Source: Bacteroidales bacterium
GTDB taxonomy: Bacteria > Bacteroidota > Bacteroidia > Bacteroidales > UBA932
NCBI GenBank assembly: GCA_017546125.1
Contig: JAFYXO010000024.1
Coordinates: forward strand, 1-35,845
Direction of reading: 5' to 3'
DNA: 35,845 nucleotides
Part shown: positions 15,877 through 25,854 of the stretch, piece by piece
Numbering within the stretch: the stretch's first letter is position 1
Layout of the letters: each line of letters opens with the position of its first letter
Made by a program: the position numbers and the translations under genes
The notes under the pieces: generated by a model
Told to the model about the DNA's origin: nothing
Database searches by the model: none
What the model saw: the letters and a program-made list of their open reading frames with translations, nothing else

Positions 15877-16671
15877 ATGAAATTAAAACTATTGGTATTA
15901 GGTCTGTTGACCCTTGTATTGGGTTCCTCTTGTAAAAGTGAGTACGAGGCATTGCTTCAAGGTCATGATATAGCCGCGAAGTATGATGCTGCATTTGCCT
16001 ATTTTGATGCCGGCAAATATTCAAAGTGCATTCAGCTTTTTGAATCATTGAAATTGGCGGTAAAAGGTACAGCTCAGGATGATACTGTGCAGTACTACAC
16101 AGGATTGGCAAACTACAGATGGGGTGATGTTGTCACCGCTGAGACCTGTTTCGACTCATTTATCAAGACTTTCCCTTTGAGCCCATTCAGCGACAGAGCC
16201 AACTACTACTATGTGGATTGTCTTTATCAGCAGACATTGAGATATGAATTGGACCAGACACCTACCTATAAGGCTATGGACTATATTCAGGAGTATATCA
16301 AAAGGCACCCTACCACAGAGTACAAAGAGGAGTTCCAGGGTATGCTTGACGAACTCAATGAGAGACTTGACAAGAAAGCCCTTGAGGGTGCGAAAATATA
16401 TTACCACACCGAGGACTACAAGGCAGCACAGTATGCCTTCAAAAATGTTTTGAAAGAGGACGCTTCCAATATCTATAGGGAAGAGATTCTATACTTTACC
16501 GCCATGTCTTCTTACAAGTACGCATTCAACAGTGTGTTTGAGAAGCAGAAAGAGCGTTACATGACATTTGCTGATGACTATTTCAACTTCATCAGTGAAT
16601 TCCCGGATTCAAAGTACAGGAAAGAGTTGGATAATCTCTCCAAGAAGGTGAACAAAATTTTAGGAAAATAG
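15877..16671 (+). CDS. bamD: Outer-membrane assembly lipoprotein BamD
   Basis: A 264-residue lipoprotein with signal segment and lipobox GSSC (Cys19), followed by tetratricopeptide-like helices (YFDAGKYSKCIQLFESL, then YYTGLANYRWGDVVTAETCFDSF). This is the BamD/YfiO pattern. It is expected on the periplasmic face of the outer membrane as part of the BAM complex. The gene begins 5 bases after the trxB stop. The partner BamA is encoded at 28298-30823 in this window. A generic TPR lipoprotein is the alternative, but length and the rpoZ-coaBC-recN neighbours favour BamD. Confidence 0.88.
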   Translation: MKLKLLVLGLLTLVLGSSCKSEYEALLQGHDIAAKYDAAFAYFDAGKYSKCIQLFESLKLAVKGTAQDDTVQYYTGLANYRWGDVVTAETCFDSFIKTFPLSPFSDRANYYYVDCLYQQTLRYELDQTPTYKAMDYIQEYIKRHPTTEYKEEFQGMLDELNERLDKKALEGAKIYYHTEDYKAAQYAFKNVLKEDASNIYREEILYFTAMSSYKYAFNSVFEKQKERYMTFADDYFNFISEFPDSKYRKELDNLSKKVNKILGK

Positions 16672-16695
16672 ACAAAAGATAATTTTATATATAAA

Positions 16696-17010
16696 ATGGA
16701 ACAAAGAAAAATCAGCAACAACACAGAGACAAGAAATCTTGTTGAGATCGCAGCACCTACCGGTAATGTTTACGAGTCAACAATGATTATCGCTAAGAGG
16801 GCAAACCAAATCTCTGCATCTATCAAACAGGAACTTAGCCACAAGCTAGAGGAGTTTTCAAACTATGCAGACACTTTGGAAGAGACTTTTGAGAACAGAG
16901 AGCAAATCGAGATCTCAAAACACTACGAGAGACTTCCAAAGCCAACCCTTACAGCTATCGACGAATTCCAACACGGAGAGATTTTCTATCGTAAAGCTTC
17001 TGAGGAGTAG
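16696..17010 (+). CDS. rpoZ: DNA-directed RNA polymerase omega subunit
   Basis: A 104-residue cytoplasmic protein matching the Bacteroidota omega/RPB6-like family. The key region is GNVYESTMIIAKRANQIS, where the RPB6/omega family keeps a conserved A-[RK]-R-A-x-Q-[IL] core. It helps beta-prime fold and assemble in RNA polymerase. It lies between bamD and coaBC, a conserved Bacteroidota arrangement, and stops 5 bases before coaBC. It has no signal or membrane segment. Confidence 0.88.
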   Translation: MEQRKISNNTETRNLVEIAAPTGNVYESTMIIAKRANQISASIKQELSHKLEEFSNYADTLEETFENREQIEISKHYERLPKPTLTAIDEFQHGEIFYRKASEE

Positions 17011-17015
17011 CAGTC

Positions 17016-18239
17016 ATGTCTTCATTGAAAGGGAAACATATCCTTCTGGGTGTCACCGGCAGTATCGCAGCTTATAAGGCTGCCCTATTGGTGCGTCTAT
17101 TGGTAAAAGAGGGTGCAGAGGTTAAGGTTATAATGACTGAGATGGCCAAACAGTTTATAACCCCTCTTACTATGGCTACCCTTTCGAAGAATCCTATATT
17201 GGTGGAGTTCTATAACCCTGAAAACGGGGATTGGAACAGCCATGTCTCTTTGGGGTTATGGGCAGATATGTATCTTATCGCACCGGCTACCGCCAATACC
17301 CTATCCAAAATGTCTACAGGTGTGGCAGACAACCTTCTGCTGACCACATACCTTTCAGCAAGGTGCCCGGTAGTGGTAGCACCGGCTATGGACTTGGATA
17401 TGTACCGTCATGCAGCTACACAGCTAAGCCTTTCCACTTTGAAGGAGAGGGGTGTCTGGGTCTCAGAACCCGAATCTGGAGAGCTTGCAAGCGGCCTGGA
17501 GGGTAAGGGCAGGATGGCAGAGCCTGCGGAGATCGTATCATACGTGAAATATGTCTTTGGAGCCACCGGCTCCATGGTAGGCCGTAAGGTTCTTATTACA
17601 GCGGGCCCTACACGCGAGGATATCGATCCTGTAAGATATATCACAAACCACTCTTCCGGAAAAATGGCGTATGCTATTGCAGAGTCACTCGCTTGCAGAG
17701 GTGCAGAGGTGGAGATAGTCAGCGGTCCTACCGCGCAGAGACTATCGATGCCGAACATCACCATCTCTAATGTGATCTCTGCATCTGACATGTATGAGAG
17801 GGTGATGAAATCTTATCAGGAGAACAGACCAGACATCACTGTCCTTTGTGCAGCAGTATCGGACTTTACCCCATCAGAAAAAGCGGACAAGAAGATCAAG
17901 AGGGAGAAGGATGATATGATCCTTTCACTCAAGCCTACCCAGGATATAGCAGCCTCAGTAGGCAAGATCAAGAGGGAGGGTTCCCTTCTTGTAGGCTTCG
18001 CACTTGAGACAGACAATGAATTTGACAATGCCCAAGGTAAATTGGAGAGGAAAAATCTTGATATGATTGTCCTTAACTCACTCCAGGATCCGGGGGCAGG
18101 ATTTGCAGTGGACACAAACAAAGTGTCAATTATATTTAGAGGTGGCGAGACACTTGAGTACCCGCTCAAGTCTAAGAGTCAGGTAGCAGATGATATCGTA
18201 GACAATATAGAAAAGCTTCTTGAATGCTCAGGAAATTAA
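17016..18239 (+). CDS. coaBC: Bifunctional phosphopantothenoylcysteine synthetase/decarboxylase
   Basis: The 407-residue enzyme performs two coenzyme A steps. The N-terminal CoaC flavoprotein domain has GVTGSIAAYK, the catalytic His in NSHVSL (about residue 76) and the PAMDLDMY motif. The C-terminal CoaB domain begins near VLITAGPTREDIDPVR, with the dimerization and substrate loop HSSGKMAYA and the KKIKR lysine segment. Standard length, both active sites intact. It overlaps recN by 16 bases, implying coupled translation. Confidence 0.95.
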   Translation: MSSLKGKHILLGVTGSIAAYKAALLVRLLVKEGAEVKVIMTEMAKQFITPLTMATLSKNPILVEFYNPENGDWNSHVSLGLWADMYLIAPATANTLSKMSTGVADNLLLTTYLSARCPVVVAPAMDLDMYRHAATQLSLSTLKERGVWVSEPESGELASGLEGKGRMAEPAEIVSYVKYVFGATGSMVGRKVLITAGPTREDIDPVRYITNHSSGKMAYAIAESLACRGAEVEIVSGPTAQRLSMPNITISNVISASDMYERVMKSYQENRPDITVLCAAVSDFTPSEKADKKIKREKDDMILSLKPTQDIAASVGKIKREGSLLVGFALETDNEFDNAQGKLERKNLDMIVLNSLQDPGAGFAVDTNKVSIIFRGGETLEYPLKSKSQVADDIVDNIEKLLECSGN

Positions 18240-19828
18240 CTATACAGAATTATGCCCTGATTGACTCATTGGATATCACTTTTCCTGAAGGGTTGATCAT
18301 CATTACAGGAGAGACTGGCGCAGGTAAGTCTATCCTCTTGGGGGCAATATCGCTTCTCCTTGGAAACAAGGCAGAGGCGTCTGTTTTTAATGACCCGACC
18401 AAAAATTGCGTTGTGGAAGCTGAGTTCGATGACGACCTGATTCTTAGAAGGGTGATAACTCCGGCAGGGAGATCGCGCTCATTTTTGAACGATGAGCCTG
18501 TAACTCTCGCTGAATTGACAGGTATCTCAAACAAGATTATAGATATACACGGACAGCACCAGCACTTGCTGTTGAGCGATGCAGCTTTTCAGCTCTCTGT
18601 ACTGGACCAATATTCGGATACATCGGCTGACCTGGAGAGGTATAAAGCTGTCTATGAAGAACATAAAGCCAAGTCGGAGGAGCTGGATACCCTTTTGGGT
18701 GAGATAGAGGCTCTCAATGCAGATGCTGAGTACAAGGATTTTCAGCTTCAGCAGCTTGAGGAAGCCAAACTTGTGGATGGGGAGCTTGAGGAGTTGGAGC
18801 AGGAGCACTCCCAATTGGCAAATGCCGAGACAATAAAGGGGAATATACACTCTGCTTTGGCACACTTCCAGCCGTACGATTCATCCCTTACCCAACACTT
18901 GAAGGAGGCATCTTCGCTCCTTGCGAAGGTGGCAACATATATCCCTTCGTTCGATGAGTTGGCTGAGAGGTTGAATTCTGTGAGGATAGAGGCTGAGGAT
19001 ATTGAACAGGAGGTGGAGAGGATTGGAGAGGGGATTGTGGTATCTCCCGAGAGGCTTGAAGCCGTTGAGGAGAGGATGTCACAGCTCTATTCCCTTATGA
19101 AAAAGCACCATTGCGATACCATTGCGGAGCTTATTGCCATCAGAGATGGTCTGAAGAGCTCTATCAACGGGGTGCAGCAGCTAGAAGAGCAGAGGGATGC
19201 TTTGAGAGTTGAGATCGCAGCGCTGGAGAAGAAGAAGGTGGAATTGGCAGATATCTTGTCGGAAAAGAGGGGAGAGGGTGCTCCAAAATTGTCCCAATGT
19301 ATTCAGGAGGCGGTAAGGTCTCTTGAGATGCCAAGGGCAATATTTAAAGTGGATGTATCCAGAGGGGAGAAACTGACTCCAAAGGGTGGGGATGTGTTGA
19401 GATTCCTATTCTCTGCCAATGGAGACAGCAGATTGTCCGACATATCAAAAGTGGCTTCAGGCGGTGAGCTCTCGAGGGTGATGCTTGCACTGAAGTCGGT
19501 TATGGCGAAGATAACCACCCTGCCTACGATGATTTTTGATGAGATCGATACAGGTGTCTCAGGTAAAATTGCCGACAGGATGGGTACAATGATCGGTGAG
19601 ATGGGGGAAAATATGCAGATATTCTCCATTACCCACTTGCCTCAGATCGCAAGCAAAAAGGGTTCACACTATCTCGTTTACAAGGAGTTTGTGGATGGTG
19701 GGGCCAAAACATACATCAAGCCTCTCTCGCAGCAGGAGAGGGTTATGGAGCTGGCAAGGATGCTAAGTGGTGCTGACTTGACAGATGCTGCAATAGAAAA
19801 TGCGAAAGAGCTATTGAAAAACAATTAA
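18224..19828 (+). CDS. recN: DNA repair protein RecN
   Basis: A 534-residue SMC-like ATPase in double-strand-break repair. Walker A is GETGAGKS (29-36), the signature is SGGELSRVML, and Walker B is MIFDEIDTGVSG. A coiled-coil centre (about residues 150-370, heavy in E/K/L) separates the two ATPase halves. The start inside coaBC at 18224 is supported by MLRKLTIQNYALID, the usual RecN N-terminus. Length is close to that of E. coli RecN. Confidence 0.95.
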   Translation: MLRKLTIQNYALIDSLDITFPEGLIIITGETGAGKSILLGAISLLLGNKAEASVFNDPTKNCVVEAEFDDDLILRRVITPAGRSRSFLNDEPVTLAELTGISNKIIDIHGQHQHLLLSDAAFQLSVLDQYSDTSADLERYKAVYEEHKAKSEELDTLLGEIEALNADAEYKDFQLQQLEEAKLVDGELEELEQEHSQLANAETIKGNIHSALAHFQPYDSSLTQHLKEASSLLAKVATYIPSFDELAERLNSVRIEAEDIEQEVERIGEGIVVSPERLEAVEERMSQLYSLMKKHHCDTIAELIAIRDGLKSSINGVQQLEEQRDALRVEIAALEKKKVELADILSEKRGEGAPKLSQCIQEAVRSLEMPRAIFKVDVSRGEKLTPKGGDVLRFLFSANGDSRLSDISKVASGGELSRVMLALKSVMAKITTLPTMIFDEIDTGVSGKIADRMGTMIGEMGENMQIFSITHLPQIASKKGSHYLVYKEFVDGGAKTYIKPLSQQERVMELARMLSGADLTDAAIENAKELLKNN

Positions 19829-19842
19829 TAAATTAAAACATT

Positions 19843-20655
19843 ATGAGACTTATTATTGAACCCTCTTACAGGGAAGTATCAGAATGGGCAGCTGCCTACA
19901 TTGTAAACAAAATCAACACTTTTGCACCTACCCCTGAACGTCCTTTCGTTCTTGGTCTTCCTACCGGTTCTACCCCTCTTGGAACATACAGGGAGCTTAT
20001 AAGACTTTACAAAGAAGGTAAAGTATCTTTTGCCAATGTTGTTACCTTCAATATGGACGAGTACATCGGTCTTGACGAAGGTCACCCTGAGAGCTACCAC
20101 TCATTTATGTGGAACAACTTCTTTAACCACATCAATATCAAAGAGGAGAATGTAAATATCCTTGACGGTAACGCTTATGACCTTGAGGCTGAGTGTGAGA
20201 GATATGAGAACAAGATCGCTTCTTATGGTGGTATCCACTTGTTCATGGGTGGTATCGGTCCTGACGGTCACATCGCTTTCAATGAGCCATGTTCTTCTCT
20301 TACTTCACGTACACGTGTGAAATCCCTTACTACCGATACCATTATCGCAAACTCAAGATTCTTCGACAACGATGTAAACAAAGTTCCTAAGAGAGCTCTT
20401 ACTGTAGGTGTAGGTACCATCATGGATTCACAAGAGGTTCTAATCCTTTGTAATGGTCACGCTAAAGCTCGTGCTTTGGCTCACGCTGTTGAGGGTTCTG
20501 TAAACCACTATTGGACTATCAGTGTACTTCAGATGCATCCAAAGGGTATCATCGTATGTGATGAGGCTGCTACCGTAGAGCTTAAAGTTGGTACTTTCAA
20601 CTACTTCAAAGACATCGAGAAAGACAATCTTGATGCATCTAAAATGTTGAAATAA
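19843..20655 (+). CDS. nagB: Glucosamine-6-phosphate deaminase
   Basis: The 270-residue enzyme converts glucosamine 6-phosphate to fructose 6-phosphate and ammonia. The catalytic residues keep E. coli numbering: D72 (FNMDEYIG), D141 and H143 (GPDGHIAF) and E148 (NEP). The phosphate loop LPTGSTP is at 39-45. Codon use is of the highly expressed type, stronger than in recN. It starts 14 bases after the recN stop and lies 8 bases before the aminopeptidase gene; no promoter is visible between recN and nagB. Confidence 0.95.
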   Translation: MRLIIEPSYREVSEWAAAYIVNKINTFAPTPERPFVLGLPTGSTPLGTYRELIRLYKEGKVSFANVVTFNMDEYIGLDEGHPESYHSFMWNNFFNHINIKEENVNILDGNAYDLEAECERYENKIASYGGIHLFMGGIGPDGHIAFNEPCSSLTSRTRVKSLTTDTIIANSRFFDNDVNKVPKRALTVGVGTIMDSQEVLILCNGHAKARALAHAVEGSVNHYWTISVLQMHPKGIIVCDEAATVELKVGTFNYFKDIEKDNLDASKMLK

Positions 20656-20663
20656 AGATTTAT

Positions 20664-22433
20664 ATGGATAGGAAGGGTGCTATCACTTCTTTGCGCCTCT
20701 ATATGGAGCGTGAAGATATATCGGCGATGATAATTCCTTCCACTGACCCACATTTCGGAGAGTACATTCCGGACCATTACAAGTGTCTGGAATGGCTCTC
20801 TTGTTTTACAGGGTCTGCAGGAACACTCGTCGTTACCACAGACAAGGCTGCACTTTGGACAGATTCGAGATACTTTATCCAGGCGGATAACGAACTTCAG
20901 GGGACTGGAATAGAGCTTATGAAGATGAAGATGGAGGGTACACCATCAGTGAACCAGTGGCTTCTTCAGGTTCTCGATCAGGAGAGTATTGTGGCTGTCG
21001 ATGAGAATCTGTTCACCTATAAGGAGTACGAGACACTGGTGGATGAACTCTCACCTGTTAATGTAACAATGGTGGAGGATCCTTTCTCAGAGATATGGGG
21101 GGATAGGCCGGCTCTCGAGTTCCATCAGGTGGAGCACATGCCTGAGGAGATTTCAGGTGAGTCAATCTCTTCAAAGCACAGCAGGATCAATTCAATATTC
21201 AACTTCCCTTATCCCTATGCGTACATCGTTACGGCATTGGATGAGATAGCATGGCTGTGCAATATCAGAGGTACTGATGTCGAATACAATCCGCTTGTCC
21301 TTTCGTATGCAGTAGTTACCAGAGAGAAAATAACCCTATTTGCCGCAGAAGAGAGATTTACCAGTGATGCTATAGCATATGTTTGCGGCCAGGGTGTCGA
21401 GATAAGACCTTACGACTCATTTACCAAATATCTCAAGAATCTGGATAAGGAGTATGTTAGGATTTTCTCTTCAAATAAAGTGACAGCCAAAAACTATATG
21501 GCCGCCCTTGAAAATACACACCCGTCTTCGATGTATCCTACACTTATGGCAGATCCTATATTGGGTGGAACCATAAATATGATGAAGAGTGTGAAAAACG
21601 GGGTGGAGCTTGATGGATTCAGAAAGGCTTGTGTAGAGGATGCCAAGGCCTGGGGCAAACTCAGGGCATATCTGAAAGAGAACATTCTCGACAAGAGTGA
21701 AGAGGAGTATGCTGCTGCACCACTTACAGAGTTTGAAATAGCTCAAAAGCTTATTGAGTTCAGAAAAGAGTCTCCTGACTATAGGGGTGAGAGCTTTGAA
21801 CCTATAGTTGCTTATGCTGCAAATGGCGCTTTGCCACACTATTCTGCCACAGAGAAGAGCTCTTCGGTTGTGCAGAAGAGGGGATTCCTGCTGATAGATT
21901 CAGGTGCGCAATATATATATGGTACTACAGATACTACCCGCACTATCCCGATGGGTCCTCTCACTGAGGAGGAGATGGGGGATTATACCGCTGTTCTTAA
22001 AGGTATGGTGGATCTCTCAATGGCAAAATTCCCCAAAGGTACACGAGGTGCCCAGTTGGATATATTGGCCAGAGGTCCTGTATTTGCCAGAGGCAAGAAA
22101 TATCTTCACGGGACCGGACACGGTATAGGCCATTATCTGTGTGTACATGAGGGACCTCAGAGTATCAGAATGGAGGAGAACCCGGTAACATTGGCCCCAG
22201 GTATGGTGATGTCCAATGAGCCTGCTGTATATGTGGAGGGTTCACACGGAATAAGGATAGAGAATACCATAGTGGTAACTCCAAGTGAGACCAACGGAAG
22301 TGGTGAGTACTATGAATTTGAAACTGTAACCAGAATTCCTATTGATGAGGAACCGATAATATTCTCTATGCTTTCACGTCAGGAGATAGAGTGGCTCTAC
22401 TCCCACGATTTTATCTCCCAATTGCCTGAATAG
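20664..22433 (+). CDS. Xaa-Pro aminopeptidase (M24, aminopeptidase P type)
   Basis: The 589-residue metallopeptidase removes N-terminal residues before proline. It has two creatinase-like N-terminal domains (about 1-310) and a C-terminal pita-bread domain. The metal ligands are visible in LLIDSGAQ and TTDTTRT (both Asp), HGTGHGIGH (His), SNEPAVY (Glu) and GIRIENT (Glu). The length matches the long eukaryote-like and Bacteroidota aminopeptidase P form. It has no signal peptide, so it is cytoplasmic. Its last 37 bases overlap the convergent LysM gene. Confidence 0.93.
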   Translation: MDRKGAITSLRLYMEREDISAMIIPSTDPHFGEYIPDHYKCLEWLSCFTGSAGTLVVTTDKAALWTDSRYFIQADNELQGTGIELMKMKMEGTPSVNQWLLQVLDQESIVAVDENLFTYKEYETLVDELSPVNVTMVEDPFSEIWGDRPALEFHQVEHMPEEISGESISSKHSRINSIFNFPYPYAYIVTALDEIAWLCNIRGTDVEYNPLVLSYAVVTREKITLFAAEERFTSDAIAYVCGQGVEIRPYDSFTKYLKNLDKEYVRIFSSNKVTAKNYMAALENTHPSSMYPTLMADPILGGTINMMKSVKNGVELDGFRKACVEDAKAWGKLRAYLKENILDKSEEEYAAAPLTEFEIAQKLIEFRKESPDYRGESFEPIVAYAANGALPHYSATEKSSSVVQKRGFLLIDSGAQYIYGTTDTTRTIPMGPLTEEEMGDYTAVLKGMVDLSMAKFPKGTRGAQLDILARGPVFARGKKYLHGTGHGIGHYLCVHEGPQSIRMEENPVTLAPGMVMSNEPAVYVEGSHGIRIENTIVVTPSETNGSGEYYEFETVTRIPIDEEPIIFSMLSRQEIEWLYSHDFISQLPE

Positions 22434-24187
22434 AGGACATTCTTAATACCCTGGTTTGTAAAACCGGATTTAGTGTCAGCCTTTTCGAATCTTATATTGG
22501 ATTGGAGAAGGCTTTCATTATGCATATGAACGAACTCAGGGAATCCACTTCCATATTTGTCAAGCATAGAGATAAAGTATCTCATGATATCGTATCCCTG
22601 GAATGCATATTGTGTAGGGTCAGTATTGAAGTTGTATCTGAAATCATTCACAAACCCTTTGGTCTGGTTCTCCGTATAGTTTATATGGTACTGGAGACAG
22701 AGATGGGTGTTCAGTTCGTGCAGATATGACAACTCAAGAATCTCGAAGTTTTTCCATTTGGGCATACCAAACAGACTTATCTCCAGTTTGGTGTTCTGCC
22801 CCTTGGCCAAATGGAGATTTCTGAGTACGTCAGATACAAATGCTTCGTTTTCGGATACGACGAACACTGTGTTGACATTGGTGGTATCCATCCTGTTTAC
22901 CATGACGGTGTCGACACCTCTACCTTCAAGTATCGCATATCCAAGTGTATATATGGCTATACCCTTGTTCTTGAATGAGTTTATGGCACTGGTAACAAGT
23001 TTGGAGTGTCTGGTCCATTTCTCGTAGATGATAAATGGCTTGTCGTGATGCTTCTCCGCATCCTTTACCACACCATTGTATGTAGCCTCTGTGAGTTTGT
23101 TCTGGTCAGGAGGGAATTGGAAAAAGTAGCGGTGGGTAGAGGCAAGTGCTGTAGCTTTAGGATCCAATGGTGATACCAGTGGAACATTGTTTGTCTCTGC
23201 CCAGGCAGCTATCGGGGTCAGCTCTTTCTCAAAGATAGGGCCGATAACAAGCTCGCTTCCATCGAGAATACCCGAAAGGATCATATTCTGTACTGATGGG
23301 TATTCGTTCAGGTTAATCACCTGGAGCTTGTAGTTCTTTCCTCCGTTCTGCTCCTTGAACTCCTTGAAGGCGATCAGCGCACCTGCATAGAAATCCATCT
23401 GGTTGTCTCCGGAAAATGGGAGGACTAAAGATATTTTATAGCTCCTCTCCAATGTTTGTGGATAGCTGTATTGGTTCTCTTGAGCCAGTGATTCTTCTGC
23501 AGCAGCTGCTTCAATTTTGGTGGAGTCGACAGGGAAGGTGAGGGGGAGGTCACCTTTGGCGGTGTTGTTGAGCCCCTCATTTTTCTTCCTGTTGAACTCT
23601 TTGATATACTCTTTGTCAGGGATCAGCAGCACCTGTCTCTTCTTCAGAACGATGTTCTCGCCAAGTTCGTTCAGCTCCACAAGTGCGTCAAGAGGTACTT
23701 TGTACTTTTGTGTCACGTCATAGATATTCTCATACCATTTGACTGTGTGTTTCTTGTACTTCTTGTTCTTCTCCTTGGTGCTGTTTTCATCCTTGGCAGG
23801 TGCAGCCTCATCAGGTGTCACCACTTCTGATAAGGTGGCAACTGTAACAGTTCTCTTAGCCTCCTCCTGAGGTGCTTCTGTTACAGGTTCTGCTACGATT
23901 TCTGCTGCCTGACTGACAGGGATTATTATGATAGAGCCGGTTTTAAGTCCATCTTTCAGGGATGGGTTATGTCGATTCAGCTCATCGATAGGGACATTAT
24001 AGGCTTTACTTATAGAGTATAGTGTCTGCCCTTTAAGTACTGTATGTGAATAGAATACTTTACCCTGAATGTTTACCTTTTCAGACGAAATGGTAACAGG
24101 TGTGGCTACATACCCCTGCGCATTAGCGGAAACACTGTTCCCTAATGAGAGTAAAACAATGACTATAATGGCCAGATTTCTTATCAT
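22397..24187 (-). CDS. Secreted LysM protein with type I periplasmic-binding-protein fold
   Basis: A 596-residue protein with a signal peptide (1-24). Two LysM domains (about 48-90, [13 protein letters not shown], and 147-190, [13 protein letters not shown]) should bind peptidoglycan. A low-complexity linker rich in E/K/A (95-145) lies between them. Residues about 250-590 resemble a leucine/isoleucine/valine-binding fold ([21 protein letters not shown], then [15 protein letters not shown]). The overall layout recalls LpoA-like activators of cell-wall synthesis, but that role is only an analogy. Its ATG overlaps the purC stop by four bases (ATGA), indicating coupled translation. Confidence 0.85.
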   Translation of the reverse strand: MIRNLAIIVIVLLSLGNSVSANAQGYVATPVTISSEKVNIQGKVFYSHTVLKGQTLYSISKAYNVPIDELNRHNPSLKDGLKTGSIIIIPVSQAAEIVAEPVTEAPQEEAKRTVTVATLSEVVTPDEAAPAKDENSTKEKNKKYKKHTVKWYENIYDVTQKYKVPLDALVELNELGENIVLKKRQVLLIPDKEYIKEFNRKKNEGLNNTAKGDLPLTFPVDSTKIEAAAAEESLAQENQYSYPQTLERSYKISLVLPFSGDNQMDFYAGALIAFKEFKEQNGGKNYKLQVINLNEYPSVQNMILSGILDGSELVIGPIFEKELTPIAAWAETNNVPLVSPLDPKATALASTHRYFFQFPPDQNKLTEATYNGVVKDAEKHHDKPFIIYEKWTRHSKLVTSAINSFKNKGIAIYTLGYAILEGRGVDTVMVNRMDTTNVNTVFVVSENEAFVSDVLRNLHLAKGQNTKLEISLFGMPKWKNFEILELSYLHELNTHLCLQYHINYTENQTKGFVNDFRYNFNTDPTQYAFQGYDIMRYFISMLDKYGSGFPEFVHMHNESLLQSNIRFEKADTKSGFTNQGIKNVLYSGNWEIKSWE

Positions 24188-25137
24188 ATTATCCTTGCGA
24201 TCATGTTTTCGATGTTGGTCTCAATCCTTTCGTAAGTTTGTGGACCATATTCTGCTTTTTCAAATTTCTTGCCAGTGATGTTCTCGAAAAGCTCGATGTA
24301 TCTTCCTGAGATCTCATCTACCTTTTCAGGGGTCATTTCAGGAACTTTCTGACCCTCCTGGCCGCTGAAACCATTATCCATCAACCACTCTCTTACGAAC
24401 TCTTTCGAAAGCTGGCGTTGCTGTTCACCTTTGTCAAACTTCTCCTGATAACCTTCAGCGTAGAAATAACGTGAAGAGTCGGGTGTGTGGATTTCGTCCA
24501 TAAGGTAGATCTGACCATTGCGTGTGCCGAATTCGTATTTGGTATCTACAAGGATAAGACCCTGTTTGGCTGCCATCTCTGTACCCCTTTCGAAGAGTGC
24601 AAGTGCGATTTTTTCTAGTTGTTCATACTCCTCGGCAGATACAAGACCTCTGGCGATAATCTCCTCTTTTGAGATGTCCTGGTCATGTTCACCTATTTCA
24701 GCTTTGGTGGTAGGGGTGATGATAGGTTTCTCAAATTTCTGGTGCTCTTTCATGCCGTCTGGGATGGCTACTCCGCAGATGGTTCTTTCACCCTTCTGAT
24801 ATGCTCTCCAAGAGCTTCCTGTAAGGTAACCTCTGACGATCATCTCGATAGGGTAACCTTTACATTTGTAACCCACAGTGACCATTGGATCCGGTGATGC
24901 TATTTTCCAGTTAGGTACGATATCGGATGTGCTGTCCAAAAACATGGATGCAATCTGATTCAAGACTTGCCCTTTGTAAGGGATACCTTCAGGTAGAACC
25001 ACATCAAATGCTGAAATTCTATCTGTAGCGATCATAACAAGGATGTCATCAGCGATAGTGTAGACATCTCTTACTTTTCCAACATATTTGGCTGTCTGTT
25101 TGGAAAAATTGAACTCGGTGCGGGTTATTGCTCTCAT
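24184..25137 (-). CDS. purC: Phosphoribosylaminoimidazole-succinocarboxamide synthase
   Basis: The 317-residue purine biosynthesis enzyme joins CAIR with aspartate using ATP. The SAICAR-synthetase pattern is clear: [10 protein letters not shown] near the start, [18 protein letters not shown], the [11 protein letters not shown] segment, and LVDTKYEFG. Length matches the longer (about 310) class. It is preceded by a strong terminator with only 16 bases between the stem and the ATG, so it has no obvious promoter. It overlaps the LysM gene by four bases downstream. Confidence 0.96.
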   Translation of the reverse strand: MRAITRTEFNFSKQTAKYVGKVRDVYTIADDILVMIATDRISAFDVVLPEGIPYKGQVLNQIASMFLDSTSDIVPNWKIASPDPMVTVGYKCKGYPIEMIVRGYLTGSSWRAYQKGERTICGVAIPDGMKEHQKFEKPIITPTTKAEIGEHDQDISKEEIIARGLVSAEEYEQLEKIALALFERGTEMAAKQGLILVDTKYEFGTRNGQIYLMDEIHTPDSSRYFYAEGYQEKFDKGEQQRQLSKEFVREWLMDNGFSGQEGQKVPEMTPEKVDEISGRYIELFENITGKKFEKAEYGPQTYERIETNIENMIARII

Positions 25138-25144
25138 CTTATTA

Positions 25145-25189
25145 TTAAAAAATTGCCATATCCACTGATCGGAATCACTGGATATGGCA
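25145..25189 (-). terminator. Strong terminator between ompH and purC
   Basis: TGCCATATCCA (25154-25164) pairs with TGGATATGGCA (25179-25189). An inner TGAT/ATCA follows one mismatch, and the loop is four bases. On the minus strand six T's follow the stem. It should end ompH transcripts just before purC, and could act as a read-through control. Confidence 0.85.
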
Positions 25190-25207
25190 TAATTATTTTA
25201 GTTTGAT

Positions 25208-25813
25208 TTATTTATTTCTTGTTTTGATATACTCTTCATTTAGACCAGCAAGTACATCCTGTGTGATATCAAGTGATACATTACCCTCCATAACTACTTG
25301 AGTGGTGGCAGATGTGGTAAGGATTAGTGCATATTGGTGAGTTTCGTTGTATTTCTTAACATAAGTTTTGATGGAATCCATCACTTTGTTAACCATTACA
25401 GTCTCTTCCTCAGCCATCTCCATCTGTTTTTGTTGGGTATAGTTTTGAAGCTCCTGTTGTCTTTGAAGCAATGAAGCCTGCATGCTTTCAGCTTGTGAAC
25501 GGGTAAGAAGACCTTTGTTTAGTTTCTCTTCGAAATCTTTTGCATCGTTCTCAAATGCTCTGCTCTTCTTGTTAAGGTCGTTTTGGATCTTGGTAGCTTT
25601 GCTCTCAAGCTCTGAACGAAGGTCATTGAACATATCATAATTGTTAATCAATGAGTCGATTTGGATATACACGATATCACCTTTTTGAGCTGCGCCTGTT
25701 TCGCTTGCTACTGCCTCAGATTTGTTTGATTTGTTGTTTGAGAAGAATAGTACAAACAACACTGCTACTGCTACAACAAGTACTACATTAAGTACTACAG
25801 AAAATTTTTTCAT
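25208..25813 (-). CDS. OmpH/Skp-family protein with membrane anchor
   Basis: The 201-residue protein has a hydrophobic N-terminal segment (5-25, VVLNVVLVVAVAVLFVLF) that may be a membrane anchor or uncleaved signal. A glutamine/lysine-rich alpha-helical coiled coil (about 65-140) of OmpH/Skp type follows, with the family's C-terminal strand region (YALILTTSATTQVVMEGN). Skp chaperones carry unfolded outer-membrane proteins in the periplasm. It is one of three such genes here, but the only one with this anchor-like start and the only one not beside bamA. A -7 box lies just after the pdxJ stop. Confidence 0.85.
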   Translation of the reverse strand: MKKFSVVLNVVLVVAVAVLFVLFFSNNKSNKSEAVASETGAAQKGDIVYIQIDSLINNYDMFNDLRSELESKATKIQNDLNKKSRAFENDAKDFEEKLNKGLLTRSQAESMQASLLQRQQELQNYTQQKQMEMAEEETVMVNKVMDSIKTYVKKYNETHQYALILTTSATTQVVMEGNVSLDITQDVLAGLNEEYIKTRNK

Positions 25814-25846
25814 CGAATCTATTATTAGTATTTTTAATTATCGCGC

Positions 25847-25854
25847 AAATATAG
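25847..25854 (-). promoter_or_regulatory. -7 box (TATATTTG) for the anchored OmpH-like gene
   Basis: The minus strand reads TATATTTG directly after the pdxJ stop codon, 33 bases before the ompH-like ATG. It would give this gene its own transcript. Confidence 0.55.

Noticed and set aside
22397-22433. Overlap of the aminopeptidase and LysM genes as a sign of frameshift
   Set aside because: Both frames end with sensible family-length C-termini; a tail-to-tail overlap of 37 bases is compatible with two intact genes.
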